In this document: positions 1 through 5,680 of the stretch, piece by piece
Layout: every line of letters begins with the position of its first letter
Numbering within the stretch: position 1 is the first letter of the stretch
NCBI GenBank assembly: GCA_902490445.1
Contig: CABUDZ010000104.1
Location: forward strand, 1-6,676
DNA from: an uncultured Collinsella sp.
GTDB taxonomy: Bacteria > Actinomycetota > Coriobacteriia > Coriobacteriales > Coriobacteriaceae
Reading direction: 5' to 3'
DNA length: 6,676 nucleotides
Program-made: the position numbers and the translations under genes
The notes under the pieces: model-generated
The model's input: the letters and a program-made list of their open reading frames with translations, nothing else
What the model was told of the DNA's origin: nothing
Database searches by the model: none

Positions 1-6
1 CCCGCA

Positions 7-25
7 CCAAAAAGACTACTTTGCG
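7..25 (-). repeat. Second, partial copy of the intergenic repeat motif
   Basis: Read on the minus strand this is CGCAAAGTAGTCTTTTTGG, identical over 19 nt to plus-strand positions 2933-2951. Going on to the window edge, 4 of the next 6 bases also match (TGCGGG here, GACGGG there). It carries the stop codon of the DUF3267-type gene and is cut off by the window boundary, so more of the element may lie to the left. Confidence 0.75.
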
Positions 26-585
26 AAAAAGCGCACGCCAAAGGACGTATCCTCGCAGGCGACGATACGGCGGTCGCGCAGAATGGTCCGCACGTAATAC
101 CAATCACCCACACAGCCCGACAAGTGCAGACCAGCCGCCAGGTAGCACAGCAGCGGATAGCCCGAAAACGCAAAGCCCAAGGCAAACGCTGTCGTCACAA
201 CAACCGTCGGCGCCAGGCAAACCGCCACGTACCGCCGGCGCGAATACACAACGCCCTCGGCGCAGGCATAGATCATCGCCGTCTCGCGATTCACCCCAAA
301 GGTCACCTGCGCGCCCGCAGACGCCAGCAGTTTAAAGAACACGCCATGCACAAGCTCATGCACGGCAAACGACGCCGCCGAAACCGCAGCCAAGCCGACT
401 ATCCAACCCACGACCGCCGTCCAGCCGCCCGCATCAGCAGCATCCAGGTCAACGGGCCCGCCCAGCAGCATAAACACTGGCACCAGGCACACGGCAAACA
501 CACCGACTACGACCATCCCCCACACGAAGCAGGCGTGCAGAAAATCCTCGTCTTCAAACGCATGTATGTTGGAAATCTCATTCAT
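16..585 (-). CDS. DUF3267-type membrane zinc metalloprotease-like protein
   Basis: The 189-residue protein looks like an integral membrane zincin. Four hydrophobic segments are visible (about residues 18-43, 54-75, 117-142 and 143-163). The motif HELVH at 76-80 ends the second segment and supplies two likely zinc ligands (H76, H80) and the catalytic E77. A later H154-L-S-G-C-V-G-D161 stretch in the last helix resembles the position where site-2-protease-like enzymes carry their third ligand; assigning D161 that role is inference. Length and layout fit the DUF3267 'putative zincin peptidase' family, whose substrates are generally unknown. The start ATG is preceded by AAGG only 4 nt away, a weak ribosome site, with a TATCCT hexamer 8 nt upstream of the ATG. 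The gene is divergent from the MetRS-like gene. Its last two sense codons and stop (GCA AAG TAG) lie inside a sequence repeated elsewhere in the window, so the C-terminus may have been set by a repeat insertion. The family call is good; the activity is unproven. Confidence 0.8.
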   Translation of the reverse strand: MNEISNIHAFEDEDFLHACFVWGMVVVGVFAVCLVPVFMLLGGPVDLDAADAGGWTAVVGWIVGLAAVSAASFAVHELVHGVFFKLLASAGAQVTFGVNRETAMIYACAEGVVYSRRRYVAVCLAPTVVVTTAFALGFAFSGYPLLCYLAAGLHLSGCVGDWYYVRTILRDRRIVACEDTSFGVRFFAK

Positions 586-593
586 AGTACCTT

Positions 594-599
594 AGGATA
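594..599 (-). promoter_or_regulatory. Possible -10 hexamer for the DUF3267-type gene
   Basis: The minus strand reads TATCCT 8 nt before the start codon, so transcription would begin about at the ATG, giving a leaderless or nearly leaderless message. Leaderless messages are common in Actinobacteria. No convincing -35 is seen. This is weak, single-motif evidence. Confidence 0.25.
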
Positions 600-625
600 G
601 CGCCCCTGCCACGTACCCGTCCGCA

Positions 626-636
626 TGTGCGATAAT
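626..636 (+). promoter_or_regulatory. Extended -10 promoter for the MetRS-like gene
   Basis: TGTGCGATAAT contains TGC directly before GATAAT, an extended -10 with five of six matches to TATAAT. The -35 region is poor, as is usual for extended -10 promoters. The predicted transcription start near 643 leaves a leader of about 75 nt before the ATG at 718. The same 11 bases occur at the corresponding place upstream of the DegV gene, which strengthens the call. Confidence 0.5.
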
Positions 637-706
637 GTCGAACGATATGCACGAATTGACCACCGCGCCGCCGAGCCCCGCGCCCGGCCGCGCCCTCACC
701 ATATGC

Positions 707-713
707 GAAGGAG
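707..713 (+). promoter_or_regulatory. Ribosome binding site deciding the MetRS-like start
   Basis: GAAGGAG lies 4 nt before the ATG at 718. The more upstream in-frame ATG at 625 has no such site and lies upstream of the predicted transcription start, so 718 is the preferred start. Confidence 0.75.
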
Positions 714-717
714 TCCC

Positions 718-2868
718 ATGGCATCCAAATACTCCATGAACGACCGTCCCAGCTGGCCGCGCCGCGCCATCGTTACCGCCGGCGAGCCCTACGGCAACAA
801 GGGCCTTCACTTTGGCCACGTTGGTGGCGTCTTTGTCCCGGCCGACTTCTTCGCCCGCTTCCTGCGCGACCGTCTGGGCCGCGAGAACGTCATCTTCACC
901 TCGGGCACCGACTGCTACGGCTCGCCCATCATGGAGAGCTACCGCAAGCTCAAGGAGAACGAAGGCTACGACAAGTCCATCGGCGAATATGTCGAGTCCA
1001 ATCACTCCCGCCAGGCCGCGACCCTCAATAACTACAACATCAGCTGCGATATCTACGGCGGCTCGGGCCTTGAGCCGGCGGCCCAAATTCACAACGGGGT
1101 GACCGCCGAGATTATCGAGCGCTTGCACGAGCAGGGTACCATCTCCAAGCGCTCCACGCTGCAGTTCTACGACGCCAAGGCCGGCACGTTCCTCAACGGC
1201 CGTCAGGTGATCGGCCGCTGCCCCATCCAGGGCTGCAAGTCCGAGAAGGCGTACGCCGACGAGTGCGACCTGGGTCACCAGTTTGAGCCCGAGGAGCTCA
1301 TCGCGCCCAAGAGCCAGCTCACCGGCGAGGTGCCCGAGCTGCGCCCGGTCGACAATCTCTACTTTGATCTGCCGGCCTACCTCGACTTTATGAAGACCTA
1401 TACCGCCAAGCTCGCCCAGAACCCGCAGGTTCGCTCCGTGGTCTCCAAGACCATGGAGGAGTGGCTGCTGCCGGCACAGCTCTACATTCAGAACAAATTC
1501 CGCGAGGCCTTCGATGCCGTCGAGGACCAGCTGCCCGAGCACACCGTGCTGGAGCCCGAGGGCAACAAGAGCAGCTTTACCGTCACCTTCCCCAGCTGGA
1601 AGGAGCGCGACGACGCCCACGCGGTGCTCGCCAACGGCGGCGTGCGCTTCCGCAGCGGCAAAGCGCTCGTGCCCTTCCGCATCACCGGCAACATCGACTG
1701 GGGCGTTCCGGTACCCGAGGTCGACGGCGTCTCCGACGTCACCTGCTGGTGCTGGCCCGAGAGCCTATGGGCGCCCATCAGCTATACGCGTACCGTGCTC
1801 GCGCGCGATGCTAAGGCCGCCGGCGTGACCGAGGGCGTCGCCGCCCAGGATGCCGCCCTTATGGGCGAGCCCGCTGCCGACTCCACGCAGGTGCCCGCGC
1901 CCACCTACCAGCACAGCTCGCTCGACTGGCGCGACTGGTGGTGCTCAGACGACGCACAGATCTACCAGTTTATCGGTCAGGACAACATCTACTTCTACTG
2001 CATCGCGCAGACCGCCATGTGGGAGGCCCTGGGCTGGGACCTCACGCAGAGCACCGTCAGCGCCTGCTACCACCTGCTCTACATGGGCAAAAAGGCCAGC
2101 TCGTCCTCGCAGACGCCTCCCCCGCCGGCAGACGACCTGCTCAACCACTACACCTGCGAGCAGATGCGCGCGCACTGGCTGTCGCTCGGCCTGTCCGAAA
2201 AGCCGGTGAGCTTTAGCCCCAAGGCATACGACACCCGCGTGACCGGCAAGGACAAGGACGGCAACGAGGTGCGCGCCTGCGACGACAAGCGCGTCATCGA
2301 TCCGGCCCTTAAGGAGAGCGCCCTTTTGACCGGCGTGTTCAACCGTCTGGCCCGCAGCTGCTTCTACGGCGTCGCCGTCAAGGAAGGCGACGAGAGCCCC
2401 TATCGCAACGGCTGCATCCCCGCCGGTGCGGCCTCTGCCGCCGTGGTCGAAGCCGCCGAGCAGGCAGCTCTCGCCTTTGAGCAGGCTATGTACAAGTTCG
2501 AGACGCACCGCGCGCTTGCCGTGTGCGACGACTACCTGCGCGCCGCCAACAAGCGCTGGAGCGACGCTTCCAAGGCCGCCAACAAGCTCGAGGGCGAGCC
2601 GGCCAATGCAGCAATGACGCAGTCCCTCGTCGACGCCTTTACCGAGCTGCGCGTGGCGACCGTGCTCATGCACGGCATTGTCCCGGCCGGCTGCGAGCTC
2701 ATCTGCGAGTACTTCGACGTCGATCCGGTCGCCTTCTTTAGCTGGGATAACATCTTCGCCTCCACGGACGAGTTTGTGGAGAGCCTGGGCGAGAAGCCCG
2801 GCGAGCACCGCGTGAAGCCGCTGCCCCCGCGCTTCGACTTCTTCAGCAAGCACGAGAGCCAGTACTAG
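718..2868 (+). CDS. Methionyl-tRNA synthetase-like class I tRNA ligase family protein
   Basis: The 716-residue protein (from the ATG at 718) follows the methionyl-tRNA synthetase plan: a Rossmann start with EPYGNKGLHFGHV (HIGH-type signature HFGH at 31-34), GTDCYG at 63-68, a zinc-knuckle-like insert with C168, C173, C183 and H187, DWGVPVPEV at 327-335, APISY at 352-356 (E. coli MetRS APIGY), then an alpha-helical anticodon-binding domain from about 530. There N542 and R546 keep the spacing of the E. coli anticodon readers N391/R395, and W614 may match W461. Several catalytic positions differ. The KMSKS loop is KASSS (459-463) followed by a PPPP run. In GQDNIYFYCIAQTAMW (420-435) the E. coli pocket residues H301 and F304 become Y427 and A430. 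The zinc site is C-x4-C...C-x3-H rather than four cysteines, and about 60 extra residues lie near 255-320. No C-terminal tRNA-binding dimer domain is present. It may be a divergent true synthetase or a paralogue with another substrate. The family assignment is firm, but charging of tRNA-Met is uncertain. Confidence 0.85.
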   Translation: MASKYSMNDRPSWPRRAIVTAGEPYGNKGLHFGHVGGVFVPADFFARFLRDRLGRENVIFTSGTDCYGSPIMESYRKLKENEGYDKSIGEYVESNHSRQAATLNNYNISCDIYGGSGLEPAAQIHNGVTAEIIERLHEQGTISKRSTLQFYDAKAGTFLNGRQVIGRCPIQGCKSEKAYADECDLGHQFEPEELIAPKSQLTGEVPELRPVDNLYFDLPAYLDFMKTYTAKLAQNPQVRSVVSKTMEEWLLPAQLYIQNKFREAFDAVEDQLPEHTVLEPEGNKSSFTVTFPSWKERDDAHAVLANGGVRFRSGKALVPFRITGNIDWGVPVPEVDGVSDVTCWCWPESLWAPISYTRTVLARDAKAAGVTEGVAAQDAALMGEPAADSTQVPAPTYQHSSLDWRDWWCSDDAQIYQFIGQDNIYFYCIAQTAMWEALGWDLTQSTVSACYHLLYMGKKASSSSQTPPPPADDLLNHYTCEQMRAHWLSLGLSEKPVSFSPKAYDTRVTGKDKDGNEVRACDDKRVIDPALKESALLTGVFNRLARSCFYGVAVKEGDESPYRNGCIPAGAASAAVVEAAEQAALAFEQAMYKFETHRALAVCDDYLRAANKRWSDASKAANKLEGEPANAAMTQSLVDAFTELRVATVLMHGIVPAGCELICEYFDVDPVAFFSWDNIFASTDEFVESLGEKPGEHRVKPLPPRFDFFSKHESQY

Positions 2869-2880
2869 GCAACAGCAACG

Positions 2881-2931
2881 CGCCCGGGAATGATTATTCT
2901 GGGACGGGGATTAAAAAATCATTCCCGGGCG
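2881..2931. repeat. 15-bp perfect hairpin (left half of repeat element)
   Basis: Arms CGCCCGGGAATGATT (2881-2895) and AATCATTCCCGGGCG (2917-2931) are exact reverse complements around a 21-nt loop containing TGGGACGGGGAT. It begins 12 nt after the stop codon of the MetRS-like gene. As RNA it would make a very stable stem, but no T-run follows on the plus strand, so it is not a standard intrinsic terminator. It could still protect the 3' end of the message. Confidence 0.85.
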
Positions 2932-3000
2932 ACGCAAAGTAGTCTTTTTGGGACGGGGATCATTAAATGATTTTTTAATCCCCGTCCCAGAATAATCATT
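2889..3000. repeat. Perfect 35-bp inverted repeat, MITE/REP-like intergenic element
   Basis: Positions 2889-2923 and 2966-3000 are exact reverse complements over 35 bp, separated by 42 bp. Each arm is itself bounded by AATGATT and AATCATT. The motif TGGGACGGGGAT appears three times: plus strand at 2900-2911 and 2949-2960, minus strand at 2979-2990. A separate 11-bp hairpin, GGGACGGGGAT at 2950-2960 with 2978-2988, uses part of the same bases. The spacer contains the 19-mer shared with positions 7-25. No coding capacity and no clear target-site duplication are seen. The arrangement resembles small non-autonomous palindromic elements mobilised in trans. The right arm ends with AATAAT (2991-2996), which could serve as a -10 for the methyltransferase gene that starts 20 nt after the element. 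Confidence 0.85.
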
Positions 3001-3019
3001 TAGGTGGAAGGAAAGACGG

Positions 3020-4123
3020 ATGTCCAAGCCGCGTCGTCGTAAGCAGAAAAAGCAGGTCAAGGCCGAGCTCAAGCTCAGGCAGTTTGCCGCCACCGAGCTT
3101 TCCGACCAGCTTGCCGCCCTCCCCTGCGCTGCCGGCCTGCCGCGCTTTATGGTCGACACGGTTGCCGGCGCCTATACGCCTGCCGATGCCGAGCTCATGA
3201 TCGAGGGCTTCGGCGCCGCGGCCACACGCCCGGTCACGCTGCGCACCAACACGCTCAAGGCGACCGCCGAGGACATCGCCGCCGCGCTCGACGCAGCCGG
3301 CATCGCCCACCAAACCGTCGCTTGGTACCCAGATGCCTTCATCCTGCCCGACGCCCAGGTTTCCGACCTGTGGGACCTCGACATCTATCGCGACGGCAAG
3401 ATCTACCTTCAGAGTCTGTCGTCCATGATGCCGCCACTCGTACTGGGCGCCCAGGCCGGCGAGGACATCCTGGACATGTGCGCGGCCCCCGGCGGCAAGA
3501 CGACGCAGATCGCCGCCCTCACGCAGGGGCAGGCGCACCTTACCGCCTGCGAGATGAGCATTCCCCGCGCCGAGAAGCTCGAAGCCAACCTCCACCGCCA
3601 AGGCGCAAAAAACGTGCCCGTCATGCGCATCGACGCACGCGAGCTCGACGAGTTCTTCCGCTTTGACCGTATCCTGCTCGACGCTCCCTGCACCGGCACG
3701 GGCACCGTCGTCAGCGGCAACGAGAAGAGCCTGCGCGGCCTCACCGAGCAGTTGCTGAGCAAGTGCGCCCGCTCGCAGCGAGCACTTCTGGACCGCGCCA
3801 TGGGAGCCCTCAAACCGGGCGGCACGCTCGTCTATTCGACTTGTTCGATCTTGCCGCAGGAAAACGAGGACGCCCTGCAAGAGGCCCTCGACAAGCATAT
3901 GGACTGCGAGCTCATCCCCCTCGACGGCACGCCAAGCGAAAGTGAGGCACGCCGCGCCCAGGAAGCTGGCGAGAAGCCGCGCATCGAGTCCAACGCCCTG
4001 ACCGAGGCCATTGCCGCGGGTCAGGTATCGGCCATCGCCAACGGCCTGCCCGGCACGCTCACCATTCCGCCCAGCCGCGAATTTGAGGGCTTCTACATTG
4101 CCCTGATCCGAAAACGCAGCTAG
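3020..4123 (+). CDS. NOL1/NOP2/Sun (RsmB/RsmF) family m5C RNA methyltransferase
   Basis: The protein is a predicted S-adenosylmethionine-dependent RNA cytosine-C5 methyltransferase, probably acting on rRNA in the cytoplasm. It has 367 residues: a strongly basic N-terminus (PRRRKQKKQVK), a small N-terminal domain to about 135 with LRTNTLKAT at 74-82, then a Rossmann methyltransferase core. SAM motif I is LDMCAAPGGKT (151-161), E178 is the usual ribose-binding acid, motif IV is DAPCTGTG (221-228, C224) and motif VI is STCS (273-276) with the expected nucleophile C275. The C-terminal GFYIALIRK is typical of the family. It lacks the NusB-like domain of E. coli RsmB and is shorter than RsmF, so the target base cannot be assigned. 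GGAAGG (3006-3011) lies 8 nt before the ATG. It is co-directional with the MetRS-like gene 151 bp upstream, but the inverted-repeat element lies between them. The family is certain; the substrate is not. Confidence 0.92.
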   Translation: MSKPRRRKQKKQVKAELKLRQFAATELSDQLAALPCAAGLPRFMVDTVAGAYTPADAELMIEGFGAAATRPVTLRTNTLKATAEDIAAALDAAGIAHQTVAWYPDAFILPDAQVSDLWDLDIYRDGKIYLQSLSSMMPPLVLGAQAGEDILDMCAAPGGKTTQIAALTQGQAHLTACEMSIPRAEKLEANLHRQGAKNVPVMRIDARELDEFFRFDRILLDAPCTGTGTVVSGNEKSLRGLTEQLLSKCARSQRALLDRAMGALKPGGTLVYSTCSILPQENEDALQEALDKHMDCELIPLDGTPSESEARRAQEAGEKPRIESNALTEAIAAGQVSAIANGLPGTLTIPPSREFEGFYIALIRKRS

Positions 4124-4147
4124 CGTACGGATCCAAAACTCAACAAG

Positions 4148-4318
4148 CTATCTCCGTGCGCGTTTGTCCTGCTGGTCGCGATGCTGTTTAAGCATCGCGC
4201 GCTCCTTGCGTTCGGCCCTTTTGCCCTTAATGGCCGTGACCACAAAGTAGATGACCGCGGCGGCAACGATTGCGCCCACGCATAGGCCAATCGAGCCCAA
4301 CATTGCCGAAAATTCCAT
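4148..4318 (-). CDS. Small single-span membrane protein, basic tail, unknown function
   Basis: A 56-codon reading frame on the minus strand starts at an ATG preceded by AGAGGTGA, 6 nt away, a strong ribosome site. The product begins MEFSAMLGSIGLCVGAIVAA, continues through a hydrophobic helix (about residues 5-30) and ends in a tail rich in Lys, Arg and Gln (KGKRAERKERAM... to RARR). By the positive-inside rule the short N-terminus faces out and the basic tail faces the cytoplasm. An extended -10-like TGCTATCTT lies 32 nt upstream of the start. It converges on the methyltransferase gene with a 24-bp gap. I do not recognise a family. A helix plus charged tail is common among small membrane regulators or subunit stabilisers, but no function can be assigned. 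The ribosome site, the promoter and the clean helix make it more likely real than not. Confidence 0.7.
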   Translation of the reverse strand: MEFSAMLGSIGLCVGAIVAAAVIYFVVTAIKGKRAERKERAMLKQHRDQQDKRARR

Positions 4319-4350
4319 ACCGCGTCACCTCTCTTTTAAACGGGACTTTC

Positions 4351-4359
4351 AAGATAGCA
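4351..4359 (-). promoter_or_regulatory. Extended -10 promoter for the small membrane protein gene
   Basis: The minus strand reads TGCTATCTT: a TGn extension plus TATCTT, with four of six matches to TATAAT. The predicted start near 4344 gives a leader of roughly 25 nt that contains the AGAGGTGA ribosome site. The -35 is not convincing. Confidence 0.4.
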
Positions 4360-4493
4360 CCTCGATCCCCGCCACCACAGCTCCTTCACGTTCGCCGCCC
4401 TTCGGTCTAACGGAGGACGCGGCGGGGAAAAATCAACTCGTCAAACGATTTAGCAAGCACAACGCTGCCGGCACCCTGCCGGCCGTCATCACA

Positions 4494-4499
4494 TAGAAT
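4494..4499 (+). promoter_or_regulatory. Possible -10 hexamer for the TIM-barrel gene
   Basis: TAGAAT (five of six matches to TATAAT) lies 9 nt before the ATG at 4509, predicting a leader of only a few bases. The absence of a Shine-Dalgarno sequence before that ATG fits a nearly leaderless message. No good -35 is visible; the paired GCCGGC sites lie immediately upstream. Confidence 0.35.
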
Positions 4500-4508
4500 C
4501 GAGCCTCC

Positions 4509-5600
4509 ATGGATACCCTCAACGATCTAAATGAGCGCGTCGACGCCTTCGTCGGCACCAGCTCCTTCGACACGCCTGCCGCGGCAAACGACCAAGCCCC
4601 CATCGATGTGCCCGCCGAGGTTCACGAGGACATTGTCGCCTCGGTCGATTTCTCCGAGGTCGAGCTCGCAGACGAGTTCACCGAACCCCAGGTAGCCGTG
4701 ACCCCCAACGGACTGCTTCCCATGGAGCCGCTGCCCATCGACGGGCGCCTGCGCAAGGCGGCCCTTCGCATGCCTGACGAGATTGAGGAGGCCAGCGGCT
4801 TCACGCTCTTCGGCCGTCGTATCAAATCGCTCATCTACACCACCGACGTCGCGGTCATCCGCAACTCCAATGCCGATGCCGTCTTTGCCGTTTACCCCTT
4901 CACGCCGCAGCCGGCCATTACGCAGGCACTGTTGACCGTCGCCGAGTGCCCGGTCTTTGTAGGCGTGGGCGGCGGAACTACGACCGGTAAGCGCTCCGTT
5001 CAGATGGCAGCCGTCTCCGAGATGCAGGGCGCGGCGGGCTGTGTGGTCAACTCCCCCGCTACTGCCGAGATGGTCGAGCACATCACCAACATCGCCGACA
5101 TCCCCGTCATCGCCACGGTCGTACGTTGCGACGATGATGCGCATGCCAAGGTGCGCGCCGGAGCCAAGGTCCTCAACATCGCGGCCGGCAAGAACACGCC
5201 GCAGGTTCTACGTGAACTGCGCGTGCGCTATCCCAACCTGCCGCTCATCGCACCGGGCGGCAAAACACCCGAGAGCATCCGCGAGACCATCGCCGCCGGC
5301 GCCAACGCCATCATCTGGACGCCGCCTTCGGCACAGCAGCTACAGACCGACATGATGCAGCGTTATCGCAAGATGAAGGAAGACGCCACGCCCGTTATCT
5401 CGCGCGACGATGTGCCCATTATCGACCAGGTCGCCGCCGCCGAAGTCAGCCAGGTCGAGAACATGAATCCCGACGTGCCGATTCCCGACGAGGTCATCGA
5501 GCGCGTCGCTTCGATCCACGAGCGCGTCGAGGAGCGTCGCGCCAACCGCGGGCTCAAGCCCTCACTGCACGGCTTTTTCTTCCGAGGAAAGAAACGCTAG
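4509..5600 (+). CDS. Probable phosphate-binding TIM-barrel protein, unknown function
   Basis: The 363-residue protein has three parts: an acidic, probably disordered N-terminus (1-75), a compact alpha/beta core (about 77-290) and a charged helical tail ending GFFFRGKKR. The core shows alternating short hydrophobic strands and helices: VAVIRNS (114-120), FAVYPF (126-131), CPVFVGVGGGTTTGKRS (147-163), GCVVNSP (177-183), IPVIATVV (198-205), AKVLNIAAG (219-227), LPLIAPGG (244-251) and ANAIIWTPP (265-273). The last three resemble the late strands and phosphate-gripping GG loop of KDPG-aldolase-like and related (beta/alpha)8 enzymes. The fold is inference from this pattern; no catalytic lysine or specific family signature is recognised, so no reaction is proposed. 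The ATG at 4509 has no ribosome site, and an internal ATG at 4722 (residue 72), just before the core, is an alternative start. The coding style of the N-terminal part matches the rest, so I keep 4509. A good terminator follows the stop. Confidence 0.75.
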   Translation: MDTLNDLNERVDAFVGTSSFDTPAAANDQAPIDVPAEVHEDIVASVDFSEVELADEFTEPQVAVTPNGLLPMEPLPIDGRLRKAALRMPDEIEEASGFTLFGRRIKSLIYTTDVAVIRNSNADAVFAVYPFTPQPAITQALLTVAECPVFVGVGGGTTTGKRSVQMAAVSEMQGAAGCVVNSPATAEMVEHITNIADIPVIATVVRCDDDAHAKVRAGAKVLNIAAGKNTPQVLRELRVRYPNLPLIAPGGKTPESIRETIAAGANAIIWTPPSAQQLQTDMMQRYRKMKEDATPVISRDDVPIIDQVAAAEVSQVENMNPDVPIPDEVIERVASIHERVEERRANRGLKPSLHGFFFRGKKR

Positions 5601-5611
5601 CAAAACATCTT

Positions 5612-5650
5612 GGCCCGCCCCACAAACGTGAGGCGGGCCGTTTTCGTTTG
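5612..5650 (+). terminator. Intrinsic terminator after the TIM-barrel gene, perhaps bidirectional
   Basis: GGCCCGCC (5612-5619) pairs perfectly with GGCGGGCC (5632-5639), and the loop adds CAC/GTG pairs. The T-rich tract GTTTTCGTTT follows at 5640-5649. It begins 11 nt after the TAG. In the other direction the stem is followed by AAGATGTTTT, a weaker T-tract, so it may also stop the convergent DegV transcript. Confidence 0.85.
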
Positions 5651-5680
5651 AGCAATCATGCAGCGATGTGATGGGGCAAA

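Larger units (their letters stand above)
4319..4508. other. Divergent intergenic region with stem-loop and paired GCCGGC
   Basis: This region separates the small membrane protein gene from the TIM-barrel gene. It holds a GC-rich stem-loop (CGCCGC 4393-4398 with GCGGCG 4419-4424, continued by CCTTCG 4399-4404 with CGGAGG 4411-4416, two bulged bases), and two copies of TGCCGGC (4466-4472 and 4477-4483) 11 bp apart. GCCGGC is itself palindromic and the two copies can also pair with each other. No T-run follows the first stem on either strand, so it is not an intrinsic terminator. Confidence 0.6.

Noticed and set aside
625..717. Upstream in-frame ATG at 625 as start of the MetRS-like gene
   Set aside because: It lies before the predicted transcription start, overlaps the -10 motif, and its 31 extra residues are Arg/His-rich and unlike the family; the ATG at 718 has a strong ribosome site.
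637..717. T-box or other amino-acid riboswitch in the MetRS-like leader
   Set aside because: The leader is only about 75 nt, too short for a T-box, and no specifier or antiterminator elements are seen.
592..1620. Long minus-strand open frame (342 codons) opposite the MetRS-like gene
   Set aside because: It overlaps a clear coding region in full, shows low-complexity Val/Gly/Leu/Ala composition typical of antisense frames in GC-rich DNA, and has no recognisable domain.
1945..2853. Minus-strand open frame of 302 codons
   Set aside because: It is antisense to the helical domain of the MetRS-like protein, with repetitive Val/Ala/Gly/Leu composition and no motif.
2881..3000. CRISPR array or ordinary intrinsic terminator
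   Set aside because: The repeats are inverted, not regularly spaced direct repeats, and the stems are not followed by a T-run in the needed position.
2996..3898. Minus-strand open frame of 300 codons
   Set aside because: It is antisense to the methyltransferase, whose SAM and catalytic motifs are unmistakable on the plus strand.
4251..4496. Plus-strand open frame of 81 codons before the TIM-barrel gene
   Set aside because: It overlaps the small membrane gene in antisense, lacks a ribosome site and runs through the intergenic stem-loop and -10-like site.
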